Origin: Protula sp. h YS-2021
Taxonomy: Eukaryota > Annelida > Polychaeta > Sabellida > Serpulidae
Direction of reading: 5' to 3'
NCBI GenBank assembly: GCA_949752745.1
Contig: OX457033.1
Location: 16,896,407 to 16,960,406 of the forward strand
DNA: 64,000 nt
Shown: in pieces, positions 50,448 through 62,267 of the stretch
Layout of the letters: each line of letters starts with the position of its first letter
Numbering within the stretch: position 1 is the first letter of the stretch
Made by a program: the position numbers and the translations under genes
Notes under the pieces: generated by a model
The model's input: the letters and a program-made list of their open reading frames with translations, nothing else
Databases searched by the model: none
What the model was told of the DNA's origin: nothing

Positions 50448-53400
50448 ATGTTGGCAGATACTATTTTAATTTTACTAATTTCTATTGTCACAGCTCTTCT
50501 TGGCGAAGGTAAGTCAGAAATTCACAAGAGAAACGATTATTTACTTCATTTACTATTACCGCAGCTCTTACAGAGCTCACAAAGCCTTGGTTTTAGTGGA
50601 TACTGATATTATCGCCCAATACTTAAGGCATCTCAGATTTACTCTCAGATTAACAAACTTTAACGTACACAGGGATTTACTATTTTTATTCAACTCTTTG
50701 TATCGGTCGATTAAAAGTACAGATTTTAGCAGATTCCGACGGAATATGATTCAATATTATTTTAAATAGTAAAATGTTTTTGAATTGATGCGGTCCCCAG
50801 TTGACCCTTTCTTTTTTTACTTCGTCTCCCCCGTCAAAGCTACGAAGCCTTCTAGTGTTCAGCTAATCGGGGCTAACTTTATATGTTCTGAGCCACGAAT
50901 TCTTCATACCAGTCACAACTGGTCTTTTAATTACTTTATATAGTTGGGTGCCACAACGTAAACATTGAGGGTCAAAAATGATCATACAAATACAGTGCCA
51001 TCAAGGTGTGGGACTGCTTTTTTTCTTACTCTTAATAGGGTCAGATGTATACGCTGCGAAGCTCGAATTTTCGAATCTCAGTTATACAACCATTTACTGA
51101 AAGTTTATGTGTAGTATACGCTTTTTGCAACACAGGCGCAGTTTTTAATAGATAGCATATCTGTTATTAGGCCCCAACCCTTCGGATTGGGGCCTATAGG
51201 TTTGGGGTGTCCGTCCGTCTGTCCTTCATCGCTTTATACGCCTATGAATTTTGGGGGCGGTTGGGGCCTGTTTGTGTTTCACAAATACTTTCTTGTATTT
51301 CTTACCAATAGAATTCGTTAAACTGGAGAACAAATTACATCCGCACTCAGCTGCTAAATGTTTACTTACATCCTAGGTTTTAGATGTTGTGGCTAAAGTC
51401 AAGTGACCACAAAATCTAAACAGAGTAGTTATGTGTTATATGTAAAATATATACTGAAGTAACTGGTAGGTGCAGACTTAGGCAGAATTTTATTACTACT
51501 GACGTAATATGTAACTTTTGATTTCTTTTACGCTTTTTCAAATATAAATTCGGAGTTTTAGTGTAAAATCACAAAAATTATAGAGGAAGTTTTGTGTTTA
51601 TTTCAATATTCTTTCCTCAAAAGGATGCGCTACACAGAAGTTGTATATCATTGCCATTGTGCTTTGAGGGTCTTTAGCCCACGGTGATGCAGATTTATGG
51701 CCCACACATTTTTATTAGCGTTGGACAAAAACTTTCTCAGAATCAGCGATGCCTCAGTGTGGGCGCAGTTGTCTTTTATAAGCGTTTAATAGTAAGTAAT
51801 TGAAGCGGTAAGCCGATCCCTAGTAGCGACCGCTTCGTAGAGCTGGGATGATTGAAAGACTGAATAGGTTTTTATTTTAAATTCCGTTATAGTTGATCTA
51901 ATCTATTGCATAAGGCAATCAGAGCGAAAGTCAATCCCTGACTAGAATCGAATCAGGAACCTTCGAATTACTTGGCTAATTTTCTAACAAACCGAGCTAA
52001 CCAAATAAGCGCACTCCCATAATATGAGAGCCTCGCATTGGAGGAAATATTTTATTTTACGATTTCATTTCTTCTTCCCAAGGTCTGACATGGCTGTTAG
52101 TATACCGGACAGAAAAATACAAGAGACTGAAAGCTGAAGTTGAAAAGCAGAGCAAAAGGCGTAAGTTCTAAGATATAAGGCGTCTTTGGTGATCCAATAT
52201 TGACTGCATATACAGAATCAGTATTGATTCACTCTTGTTCTAGCAGCGATGTCCTCAGTCGAAATGTTGATGCTTACTAAATTTGTGTCTTTGTGTATAT
52301 AAACTGAAAATAAAAGATAACCTGGTATACTATTTTCAATCGTAATAATAATTGTTGCCTTTCATTGGTTTTAGTTGAAAAACAAAAAGAAAATGTTGGG
52401 TCGGATCCATCGGAAAGAAGCGTGAAAAAGAAACTAGGTATTGTTCCAGTTAGTTTATTTAAAAGTAAATGTGAGAATACAAGTGTTCACAGTAGTTATA
52501 GTGAAGTGATAGCAATTTAAAAGACATCAAGACTGCTGTTAATTTTATCCAAATTCTGATCGTAAATTTTTATTATGAGAATTTCTCTAAAAGTATTTAA
52601 AAGGATTTTAGGCCAACAGGTGAATTCACGATATGTTTCACGGGTTTCTAGGCAAAGTAACTCGGGTATAAATTGATGGTAGAACAACTGAAGAATAATT
52701 ATAAAAAAGCAATTGCAGGCTCATATGTTTACTGTTGTAGAGAGACAAGAAGAAAAATTAAAAAGCAGTAACAGAGAGCTATCAATGGTTTGTCAATTCA
52801 GTTTATCTTTAAGAATTAAACAAATATATATCTTTAATAAATTATAGTTGTTTTGACGCTTACCTAGCTTTGACGTTTACACAATTGTCGTGAGCGACAT
52901 GTAGATTCTGTTACTGGATGTTCTTCAGCGTGAATGTTCTTTAAGTATTGAACTTCGATTGACTGTTGCAGGATAAAATGAAGTCTATGTTTGCCATTGG
53001 CTTTGCCTTTACTGCGCTTCTCAGTATGTTTAATTCTATGTAAGTGAAACTATCCAGCCATGGCTGGTATACAGTTACAACAAAATTGAAAGATGCGTCG
53101 AAAATCTGCTTCGTTTCAAACTCTGATTTAATCATTTTAACTTGATTGAAAACTAATTTAAATTGACTGAAAACTAGTAATTTAAATAAAAATAGTGAGC
53201 TGCGTGCAATATGGTTTACTTAAAAATGTACCTTTAAAATAGGTCTCTGTTTCTACACATATATTACGAAAGTTAAATATTGTTCTTAAAAATGTAAGTT
53301 AGCTTGAGTGGTCGGTAAACAGATACACGTGTACCTTGAGAACATGTGTCTCCGAGGACTTCGCATAGAAACGCATTTGTTTCGTGTCCGCTTGTTCACC

Positions 53401-53981
53401 TGCTAATTGTCTTCACAGATTTGACGGCCGAGTCGTTGCTAAGCTACCGTTCACACCGATATCTTGGATTCAGGGTATTTCACATAGGAACCTGATGGGC
53501 GAAGACTACACGGACTGCTCCTTTATATTCCTCTATATTCTCTGTACAATGTCGATAAGACAGGTATGAATTTTGCGTGCGCTTATAAGTCGTATGTTTT
53601 TAACTGAGAGAAAAAAGTTAAAAAAAAGATATGGCAAACTGAATGGCACACTGTCAAATCCCACCATTACAGCTTACAGCCAAAGAATCTTGAGTTTATT
53701 TTTAGAATTTATTAGCTATCATCCTAAACTGCCCTTAAACACATGTAACAAATATACTCATTTCTCAAATTTGCTCTGGTATAAAATCTGCTGCAGTTAT
53801 ATCGTTAAGCAAGTTCAATAAAACAAGTAAAAACAAGTAAAATTTTGTTTTAATGATCAATAAAGGAAAGTTTATCTTGTTTCAGAATATTCAAAAATTG
53901 TTAGGATTTGCCCCCTCTCGCGCGGCGAATAAACAAGGCACTGGGCTGTTTGGATTGCCAAACCAACAGAAGTTCTCATAG
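50448..53981 (+). CDS. TMCO1: TMCO1, ER calcium-load-activated channel, complete
   Basis: Seven coding exons: 50448-50508, 52083-52160, 52375-52437, 52741-52787, 52972-53039, 53419-53563, 53886-53981. All junctions are GT/AG with matching phases, giving 185 residues plus TAG, against 188 in human. The protein starts MLADTILILLISIVTALLGE (first membrane helix), followed by LVYRTEKYKRLKAEVEKQSK and a lysine-rich coiled coil (ERQEEKLKSSNRELSM). A second membrane segment contains MKSMFAIGFAFTALLSMF. Then come FDGRVVAKLPFTPISWIQGI, a third helix CSFIFLYILCTMSIRQ, and the tail LGFAPSRAANKQ. TMCO1 is an ER membrane protein of the Oxa1/YidC/EMC3 superfamily, linked to ER calcium leak and to the ribosome-bound multipass translocon. 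The near-complete match to known TMCO1 makes the call firm. The human N terminus has two or three extra residues. Confidence 0.97.
51170..51290. repeat. hairpin-led dispersed repeat
   Basis: AGGCCCCAACCCTTCGGATT plus GGGGCCT forms a stem (AGGCCCCAA/TTGGGGCCT) with a short CCCTTCGGA loop. GGTTTGGGGTGTCCGTCCGTCTGTCC follows. It lies in TMCO1 intron 1. It resembles GTCCGTCC-containing dispersed repeats of invertebrates, but the class is unknown. Confidence 0.4.
51820..52030 (-). repeat. tRNA-derived SINE
   Basis: Read on the minus strand, it starts GCGCTTATTTGGTTAGCTCG (A-box-like TTAGCTCGGTTTG), then ATTCGAAGGTTCCTGATTCG followed by ATTC (B-box-like GATTCGATTC), arranged as in a tRNA gene with a degenerate cloverleaf. 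A non-tRNA body follows, with CCCAGCTCTACGAAGCGGTC. The pairing is too poor for a functional tRNA. It lies in TMCO1 intron 1, just before exon 2. Confidence 0.6.
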
Positions 53982-54263
53982 ACTTGCCCGGCGCTGGACC
54001 AGATTGCTTAAAAAAACCTGTTAGTAATCAGCTCGATATCATTGTAGAGTTAATGTTGTTCCGCAAATTCAACTTGTTTGAATGCGTGATTTTCTATATC
54101 CAGTGTACCCATCACCTCATACGTATGTACTTTTATATTGGTGATTATCTATGGCAAGGGAGGTTTTTTGTTAATTTTTGAAATGCTCTAAAGATGTGTA
54201 CTGGTAGGAGTACTTGTAATTGAAGAAGTACAATTGTTTCAGTATGGATTCTTTTGGTGTAAA

Positions 54264-54264
<1 letters not shown>

Positions 54265-54322
<58 letters not shown>
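54265..54322. repeat. (TA)n microsatellite
   Basis: About 28 TA units with one G interruption, 280 bases downstream of the TMCO1 stop. Confidence 0.95.
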
Positions 54323-54326
<4 letters not shown>

Positions 54327-54691
54327 CCTGGTTTGTAATATTGTCAGTATAAACATAAACTGTTTTATTAATTGTGAAATGTCTAGATATAAATTAATTT
54401 ATAAATTATGCATGGCTAATGGGTCAGTTGATTTCACCAGTAACTGTTAGTAACCATGAATCTGTGTTTGTGTCATTTAAGGCATGTTTACATAATAAAA
54501 CAAATTTTATAGTGAAAAAAAAAACAAGAGTCTTTTTTTTTCTTAAATTACAACTGTCCGTCCTTGAGCACGTTTTTATGTGACGGCAGACTGAACCACT
54601 CCAGCGGGCCGCTGCTTATCATTTTCATAAAATCTCATTATGATGGACACTTTTCAGGCTAAACTGTTCATAGTACATTCCTGCTATAATT

Positions 54692-56468
54692 CCTACAGTA
54701 AAACTGCCGCCAGGGCACACCTCTGAAGGAACAATATCAAACAGGCGTCAATTCCTCCTACAATTACTGCAGCAACACTTCGTCAGGGCACACCTCTGAA
54801 GGAACAATATCAAACAGGCCTAATTCCTCCTCAATTACTGCAGTAAAACTTCGTCAGGGAACACCTCTGAAGGAACAATATCAAACAGGCCGCAATTCCT
54901 CCTACAATTACTGCAGTAAAACTTCTTCCGGGAACACCTCTGAAGGAACAATTTCAAACAGGCCTCAATTCCTCCTACAATTACTGCAGCAAAACTTCGT
55001 CAGGGCACACCTCTGAAGGAACAATATCAAACAGGCCTCAATTCCTCCTGCAATTACTGCAGTAAAACTTCGTCAGGGAACACCTCTGAAGGAACAATAT
55101 CAAACAGGCCTCAATTCCTCCTACAATTACTGCAGTAAAACTTCGTCAGGGAACACCTCTGAAGGAACAATATCAAACAGGCCTCAATTCCTCCTACAAT
55201 CACTGCAGTAAAACTTCGTCAGGGCACACCTCTGAAGGAACAATATCAAACAGGCCTCAATTCCTCCTACAATTACTGCAGTAAAACTTCGTCAGGGCAC
55301 ACCTCTGAAGGAACAATATCAAACAGGCCTCAATTCCTCCTGCAATTACTGCAGTAAAACTTCGTCAGGGAACACCTCTGAAGGAACAATTTCAAACAGG
55401 CCTCAATTCCTCCTACAATTACTGCAGCAAAACTTCGTCAGGGCACACCTCTGAAGGAACAATATCAAACAGGCCTCAATTCCTCCTGCAATTACTGCAG
55501 TAAAACTTCGTCAGGGAACACCTCTGAAGGAACAATATCAAACAGGCCTCAATTCCTCCTACAATTACTGCAGTAAAACTTCGTCAGGGAACACCTCTGA
55601 AGGAACAATATCAAACAGGCCTCAATTCCTCCTACAATCACTGCAGTAAAACTTCGTCAGGGCACACCTCTGAAGGAACAATATCAAACAGGCCTCAATT
55701 CCTCCTACAATTACTGCAGTAAAACTTCGTCAGGGCACACCTCTGAAGGAACAATATCAAACAGGCCTCAATTCCTCCTGCAATTACTGCAGTAAAACTT
55801 CGTCAGGGAACACCTCTGAAGGAACAATATCAAACAGGCCTCAATTCCTCCTACAATTACTGCAGTAAAACTTCGTCAGGGCACACCTCTGAAGGAACAA
55901 TATCAAACAGGCCTCAATTCCTCCTGCAATTACTGCAGTAAAACTTCGTCAGGGAACACCTCTGAAGGAACAATATCAAACAGGCCTCAATTCCTCCTAC
56001 AATTACTGCAGTAAAACTTCGTCAGGGCACACCTCTGAAGGAACAATATCAAACAGGCCTCAATTCCTCCTGCAATTACTGCAGTAAAACTTCGTCAGGG
56101 AACACCTCTGAAGGAACAATATCAAACAGGCCTCAATTCCTCCTACAATTACTGCAGTAAAACTTCGTCAGGGAACACCTCTGAAGGAACAATATCAAAC
56201 AGGCCTAATTCCTCCTACAATTACTGCAGTAAAACTTCGTCAGGGAACACCTCTGAAGGAACAATATCAAACAGGCCTCAATTCCTCCTACAATTACTGC
56301 AGTAAAACTTCGTCAGGGCACACCTCTGAAGGAACAATATCAAACAGGCCTCAATTCCTCCTACAATTACTGCAGCAAAACTTCGTCAGGGAACACCTCT
56401 GAAGGAACAATATCTAACAGGCCTCAATTCCTCCTACAATTACTGCAGTAAAACTTCGTCAGGGCACC
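54692..56468. repeat. 73-bp satellite, about 24 copies, with 438-bp higher-order period
   Basis: The unit runs CACCTCTGAAGGAACAATAT, CAAACAGGCCTCAATTCCTC, CTACAATTACTGCAGTAAAA, CTTCGTCAGGGAA. Variants recur in order: a unit with AATTTCAAAC appears at 54950 and again at 55388, exactly six units (438 bp) later, with the same series of CTGCAAT/CTACAAT and GGGCAC/GGGAAC variants after it. No coding. The array ends abruptly at 56468. Confidence 0.95.
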
Positions 56469-57059
56469 CCATTAAAGGAACACCATCTAATAAGCCGTAG
56501 TTTTTATTATTTCTTCCATTAATCAGCTCTATTTAGTGAACACCTGTATCATGATTTTTTTCTTCTGGTGCTAAAGGTCATACATGGAGGTTCTATTGTT
56601 TGATATAGGACGGTCTATACATAGTTCTTAACTTGGATTTATGTACCGATGGCGAAAGTCGAGGCAGCAAGGCTTAGGGGAAAGGGCCTTCAACTCCTGT
56701 TATAGGAAATGTAGAATTGTGAAACAGAATAGAGAGAAAATTAACTAAAACAAGGGATAAATTTTCTTTGTATTTTGAAACCTCTTTACATGTTCTAGTC
56801 TCCACTCAGATCGTCATTGCATGAACTGTTATTCGATCACACCGAACGGCAGCCTTTTAAGTTTATATCCTTTGGAGTTTATCAGCTTCTTCTGTGTTTA
56901 AACATTTCAAGCTTAATTGGAACTTAGCTACTTCAATATCCTAGCCGTGGAGTGAAAAAAAAGAAAAAACACGTATGAATTCGTGTACCGGTGTTCTGTG
57001 GACCCTTAGTGTAACAAATAAAATACGAATCTTTTGGCTAAAAGGCCGGAGAAAGTTCT
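56469..57059. other. 3' flank of the ankyrin/SOCS-box gene
   Basis: Unique AT-rich sequence between the satellite and the stop codon at 57060. No signal I can assign firmly. Confidence 0.4.
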
Positions 57060-58864
57060 CTACAGACAACTTATTTCAAAATTTATGAATTGCTTGAGAA
57101 AGGTTGGTAGCGGAAGTTGTTGTATTTTGGCCAAAGTTATCGGCAGTCTTATACTTGTACGAATTTTCGCCCTGCACAAGTTCCTCAACGATTTAGCCCC
57201 AAGTGCTGCATCCGATATTAACTCCCTTTGTCGGTTAGACAGCGAACTTTCATGGTTGATAGCATCCGTGTCGTAAGAATTGGCGGCTTCTAGTAGCAGG
57301 CGCAAAATGTCCTCGTAAGGACGCAGTTTTCTAACTTGTCCCAAGACCCCGTTTGCGTCCTTTATTTTAAACAGTCGCGTTGGCAACGAGAAATTGACAA
57401 CGGATCCATATTGTAATAACATCTTCACGAAGCCATAATCATAGTCCTCATTGTAGGAAAAATACTCCACAATTGGGCTTAATGAAGGTCCAATATAGCT
57501 AAAATTACCGCTATTGAAGTTTGGATTGGCGCCAAATTGGAGAAGAATTTCGGCGATTTCCTTGCGATGTTTTAAGCCCACAGTGGTGCAGGTTACTTGT
57601 AGAGGTGAGCAACCATCGCCATTGATTTCATTCACATCACAGCCGTATTCAGCGAGTAGCCTACACACCTCTAACTTGTCTTGTGTTATCGCAAAATCCA
57701 GCGCGGCGTATTCGTAATCTGGCGGTATTCTCGTCGAAGCCCCTGTGAAAAATAAGGAGAAAAAACCATTCAAAACTTTCACCTTTCAATTAATGTGGCA
57801 AAAATAAAGTTAACAGATAAATTTAGTGTAAAGCAAAAGAGTGGTTGAAGTCTATATCTTTGTTATAATTATGAAGAAAAACTCTAATTTATTCTATATT
57901 TTAAAGAAAATTGGTATGAGTGTTAAAATGAAGTCCGGATATTTTATAAATGTGCAGTACTGTATTTCACGTCTTGTGTGTATATATTTAATACATATAC
58001 GTACTGAAATCTATACATTCCTTAATCTATTAAAAAAACTTCACTTTTAACCGTTAAAGCGAACTTTCCCCAAAGATAAAAGAAACTTTTCACATTTAAC
58101 CGCTAAGCATTTAAACACTAACCAGCTTCTAAAAGAATGCGGCACATTTCTGAATTTCCCGTCATCGCTGCAAAGTGTAGGGCAGTCTTCTTGTCAAATT
58201 TGGGTGGGCACTGTATATTGACATCTGCCCCGTGTTGTATAAGTAGTCTGGCTGCATCCGGTTTGTTTAGTTTACAGGCCTTCATTAGTGTTGTCAGCCC
58301 AGCTCTGTTGACTGCGTTCGGGTTTGCTCCATATTTTAATAAATGTTTCAGACAGTCTACGTGTTCTAAGGGAGCAAGTGTTATTTCGTGTCCTAGGAAA
58401 TAATTTTGATTAGGGTCCGCCCCATATTCGAGTAAAGCTTCCACGCAGTCCGGATGATTGTTTTCGATAGCCAGATTAAGCGGATTCAGAGTTAAATCGG
58501 ACAATGCTTTACTCATACTGGTTACATGTGGTTGTGTGGCGTCATGGAAATTTACCAAAGCATTATGACGTAACAGCGTCCGCAGAGCGCGTAATTTTCC
58601 ATGTTTTGCTGCGATGTGCAATGGAGTGAAACCAGTGTCATCTGTGATGTTCACATCCGCACCATTTTCAACCAACAAATGGATACAACTCGCGTAATTT
58701 TCATACGCAGCGTAATGCAGAGGGCGTAATCCTTTACGAACACTCCCGTTGATGTCAATGCCCGCGTTTAAGCAGATCTGCACATCTGTGAGCGGGTTGC
58801 CTTGCGTTATGACGTCAGAAAGGATACGTAATATATCCTGTTGCGTATATTTCTTTGCAGTCAT
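57060..58864 (-). CDS. ankyrin repeat and SOCS-box (ASB-like) protein, complete
   Basis: Two coding exons, 58123-58864 and 57060-57742, joined in phase 1 (AAGCTG|GTTAGT ... TTTCACAG|GGGCTTC), giving 474 residues. It starts at the ATG at 58864 (MTAKKYTQQDILRIL). Ankyrin repeats occupy about residues 35-330, for example LRPLHYAAYENYASCIHLLV, FTPLHIAAKHGKLRALRTLL, DCVEALLEYGADPNQNY and KKTALHFAAMTGNSEMCRIL. The C terminus is a SOCS box: AKSLRNLCRAKIRTSI (elongin-C-binding BC box, SLRNLCR) and LPLPTFLKQFI (Cullin-5 LPxP box). ASB proteins are substrate receptors of elongin-BC/CUL5 ubiquitin ligases; the substrate cannot be inferred. The subfamily (ASB number) was not determined. Confidence 0.88.
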
Positions 58865-59438
58865 GGGAACTGGAGTGTTTAAAATAGGCTAATCCAAAAG
58901 ATTTTGAAAAAAAAAAATCTTCCAATTTTTAGTACGCACAATTCTCAGCTGTTACATTGTTATTGTAGTTTACTTTTAAGCATTTTATTTTTATTTTGTA
59001 ATATGAATTGAATTTCTTACGGTGTAAGAATGAAAACGTAAACAATGTATGTAACACTGCCTACTGCTGCATATCCCATCTCATCCAACTGGATGAGTGT
59101 ATGAATAGTTAAGTCTCACGGCCTGTATCCAAGACTACCCACCAATCATTTAACAAGTATATGAGAATCACTCTTTGGTCTTATTGCCTGCCGTTTCATG
59201 CGGTGTATTATCTCAAGTACAAACCATTCTGTTCTTAAAGCTTTTGGGAGAAGCTAACTTTGCTGTTCTAAACTGCACTAGTGGTGTGTTAGGAGTTGTT
59301 TACATTGTGACGTAAGCTGCTGTATTGCATCAATTGCGCACTCTTGTTTATGGACTGAGCTTTCAGCCTAGGTGTGAGGCTGTAGCAAGCAAAGAATCAA
59401 AACGTTACGGTAAACACCCGCACAACCAACCAGTCACC
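58865..59438. promoter_or_regulatory. upstream region of the ASB-like gene
   Basis: Non-coding. It contains GTGACGTAAGC (CRE-like TGACGTAA) at about 59309. The position upstream of the minus-strand ATG makes it the likely promoter or 5' UTR, but no core element is convincing. Confidence 0.3.
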
Positions 59439-59675
59439 ATCGACCAGTCAACAACTGCCATCACCACCAACCAGTGACCACCGACCAGTCACTGTCGACC
59501 AGTCACCACTATCCAGTCACCATCGACCAGTCACCACCAACCAGTTACCGTCGACCAGTCACCACTAACCAGTTACCGTCGACCAGTCACCACCAACGAG
59601 TCACCATCGACCAGTCAGTACCAGCCAGTCACGACTGACCTATCACCAACGAGCAGTCACCACTGACCATATTTC
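59439..59675. repeat. CCAGTCACCA minisatellite (about 14-bp period)
   Basis: About 16 imperfect copies of AGTCACCATCGACC/AGTCACCACCAACC, often alternating CGACC and CAACC so that pairs form a 28-bp double unit. Confidence 0.85.
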
Positions 59676-62000
59676 CTTGCGTGGTTGTGGTCTCAATACT
59701 TTGTTAATACGATTGATTCCATCTCGCTTCTACTTCTGCCAAATTACACCAGATATTGCAATTTCTGGGTCGATGCAAGCTAACGAGCCCCCCCCCCCCC
59801 CCCCCAGCCCATCCCGAATACAACTTGAAGTGAGAAAACAGCTGAGTGAAAGTCCAGGCTTCGCTTCATCGTAAACTTGAACGCAGAGAAGAACGGCGTA
59901 ATCCTATAAATGAACACCCCCCCCCCCCCGCCCGACCTCAAAGCGCCTAAAATAAATTCGAGAGAAAAGCATGAGGCTATGCCAACGATGCCAGATGCCG
60001 TGGCACTGTCTCTCAGACGATATCCGGCACCCACCCAACTGTTTGAGGATCCATAGCCATTGAGGGTAGCTCTTGAACACAGCTGATTACAGCTGCTGAA
60101 AACGAATTAACAGCTGATGGACACGACAGACGACAGCTGCTGTACACGATTGATTATAGCTGTCTGACAAGATTTCATGTTTTAGTATGCATGTATGGTA
60201 TAAATATATTCTGTTATCGCCGTTAATTTTTAAATGTTCGGCAAAAATCGTAAAAGACACAAAAAATTGGAATTCATAATTCAAGTTTATTGTCATACTG
60301 AATTCACATAATATTTATTAAACATAATAATTTATATTTACAATACAATCCAATAACAAGACGCTAACAGTACAAAGGAATACAGCATTTTATCACTAGG
60401 AAGTACTCAATGTTTTGTTTCATTTCCCTCCTCATCTCCAATAAAATAGGCCATCGGACATACAATTAAAATGTCATGTTCATGTAAAAAGTCAGCACTT
60501 ATACGAATGCAGAAGTACAAAAAAAATGGCTCGTGAAAAACCTGATACTGCAAAATGTCTTTCTATTAAAAATAGAATTCTGCTTTGGTCCCCCCACTTA
60601 GGTCGCTAAATTACGACCCCCCCCCCCCCCCACCCCATCAACCCCTAGCCTTCCCCAGTCCCCAAATTCAAGCCATTAACCGCTTAACAATTAACGGATA
60701 TCTCCGATACTCGTTAATTTAATGACTGCATTCGATGCACAAACCCAAAACTGACACATCAGTGTGAACAACTAGAGTACTCCATGCGCCGTCTCATCCT
60801 CAGCCCCTACTTTTCACTTTAGTGGAAAGTTTACAATATGCGTTATATATATATATCTATATATATATTGATTAGATATCACAACACGCTTTATTTTGAT
60901 AACAACAGTGCCTATCTTATCTAAGATACAGCACTTCTGGATTACACTACGTACAGAGAAACCATCTACATTTTTACAATACAAACTACGTCACGCTGAT
61001 ACTGACTTTCCTCTTTTTCTCTCTCTTCGAGTTGCCCACAAGAATGAAAGCGGAAACGGCTTGGCGCATGCAGACACTATAAATTTAGAAGTGTGACACC
61101 CCTTTCCATGTACTTTCACTTTTCAAGGAAGAAAAGAAGGAACTTTTTTACCAAAACAACTTCAGGTTTTGTATTTCAAATGCTCCTGGTATAATCTGAA
61201 GCTGGTTTCAGGAAGAGGACGCTGTTTCATTACGCATTAGCCCGGGTTAAACTACTTCCTTTCGGTTTACAATCGGTAGATTTCAAAGAAGGGTTTAAGT
61301 ATGAATTTCAATACAACTAGTCTTGTGCCAAATATAACAATAGAAACGCTGAAACTGACCAGCCAAATACAGCCAATTCCATGAAACGGAACCCAGTTAA
61401 ACGTTCACGCTATATTTTGTGACTTTGTGCCCCAAACGACCACGATCGGTTATCAGTTCACAGCCACGATTATTGTTAATCGCAAAGGTCTTAACAGGTT
61501 AAAACTACAATTAGAATTACGGCTAAAAGTACAGTTTCGATTAACCAAGACCGTAAGGTAATTGCAATTCTGCACAACACTCAACAAATTACTACACCAG
61601 TTCTGAAAAACAAAAACAACTGACAAAAATATTTCGTGGTCCCGTCATTTTTTTTCTGTTTTTAGTGTACACATCACAGAAGGCAAAGTATCGTCTTTAT
61701 CCTCACAGAATGTTGTAAACAAGGGATGTCACCTCTGATATGTCTCCGACTTTTTGGTGTTATCACGGCAATGTAGCACTTTTTATAGTCACCATTAGTC
61801 ATACCTTTTTGGGGTTCAGCTTTACAAAGAACATAAGCATCGTTTAAATTTATTTATAGCTCAATCGCACAGTAACGTCATCACATCCAATTGCACAGCT
61901 CACGTTTTACACTGTTGCGCAATTATTCAATCAGTTTACCTTGTTGCGGCAACTTCTGTTATCATGTGGAATTATTTCACAAAGTCTGACTATACTATGT
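59676..62000. other. intergenic stretch with C homopolymers
   Basis: C-runs lie at about 59790-59806, 59917-59929 and 60617-60631, plus a short (TA)n at 60845-60868 and several CAGCTG words at 60080-60160. No exon recognised. Confidence 0.4.
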
Positions 62001-62080
62001 CAGGAGCCAAACCTGTCATGCCCTGACACCTGTCAGGAACCGAACCTGTCATGCCCTCACACCTGTCAGCTACGCTGACA
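62001..62080. repeat. two-copy 36-bp direct repeat in the CEP350 3' flank
   Basis: CAGGAGCCAAACCTGTCATG and CAGGAACCGAACCTGTCATG followed by CCCTGACACCTGT or CCCTCACACCTGT. It lies about 200 bases after the stop, possibly in the 3' UTR. Confidence 0.6.
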
Positions 62081-62267
62081 CAAAAACGAACGTAATACTT
62101 TGAACAGGTACAGGAAACCACTAAAAACTTCCAATCATGGAAAATCAGCATACATAATCTAATAATAAAAAATCTATAAATTGTTCTTAAAAAAAAATAC
62201 ACAAACGACTTTCAACAACTGAAAATCCACTTTCACAACATTCATATACAAACTACTGTTGATTTTA

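Noticed and set aside
51930..52025. Functional tRNA gene on the minus strand
   Set aside because: A- and B-box-like words are present, but acceptor and D/T stems do not pair well; a SINE head fits better.
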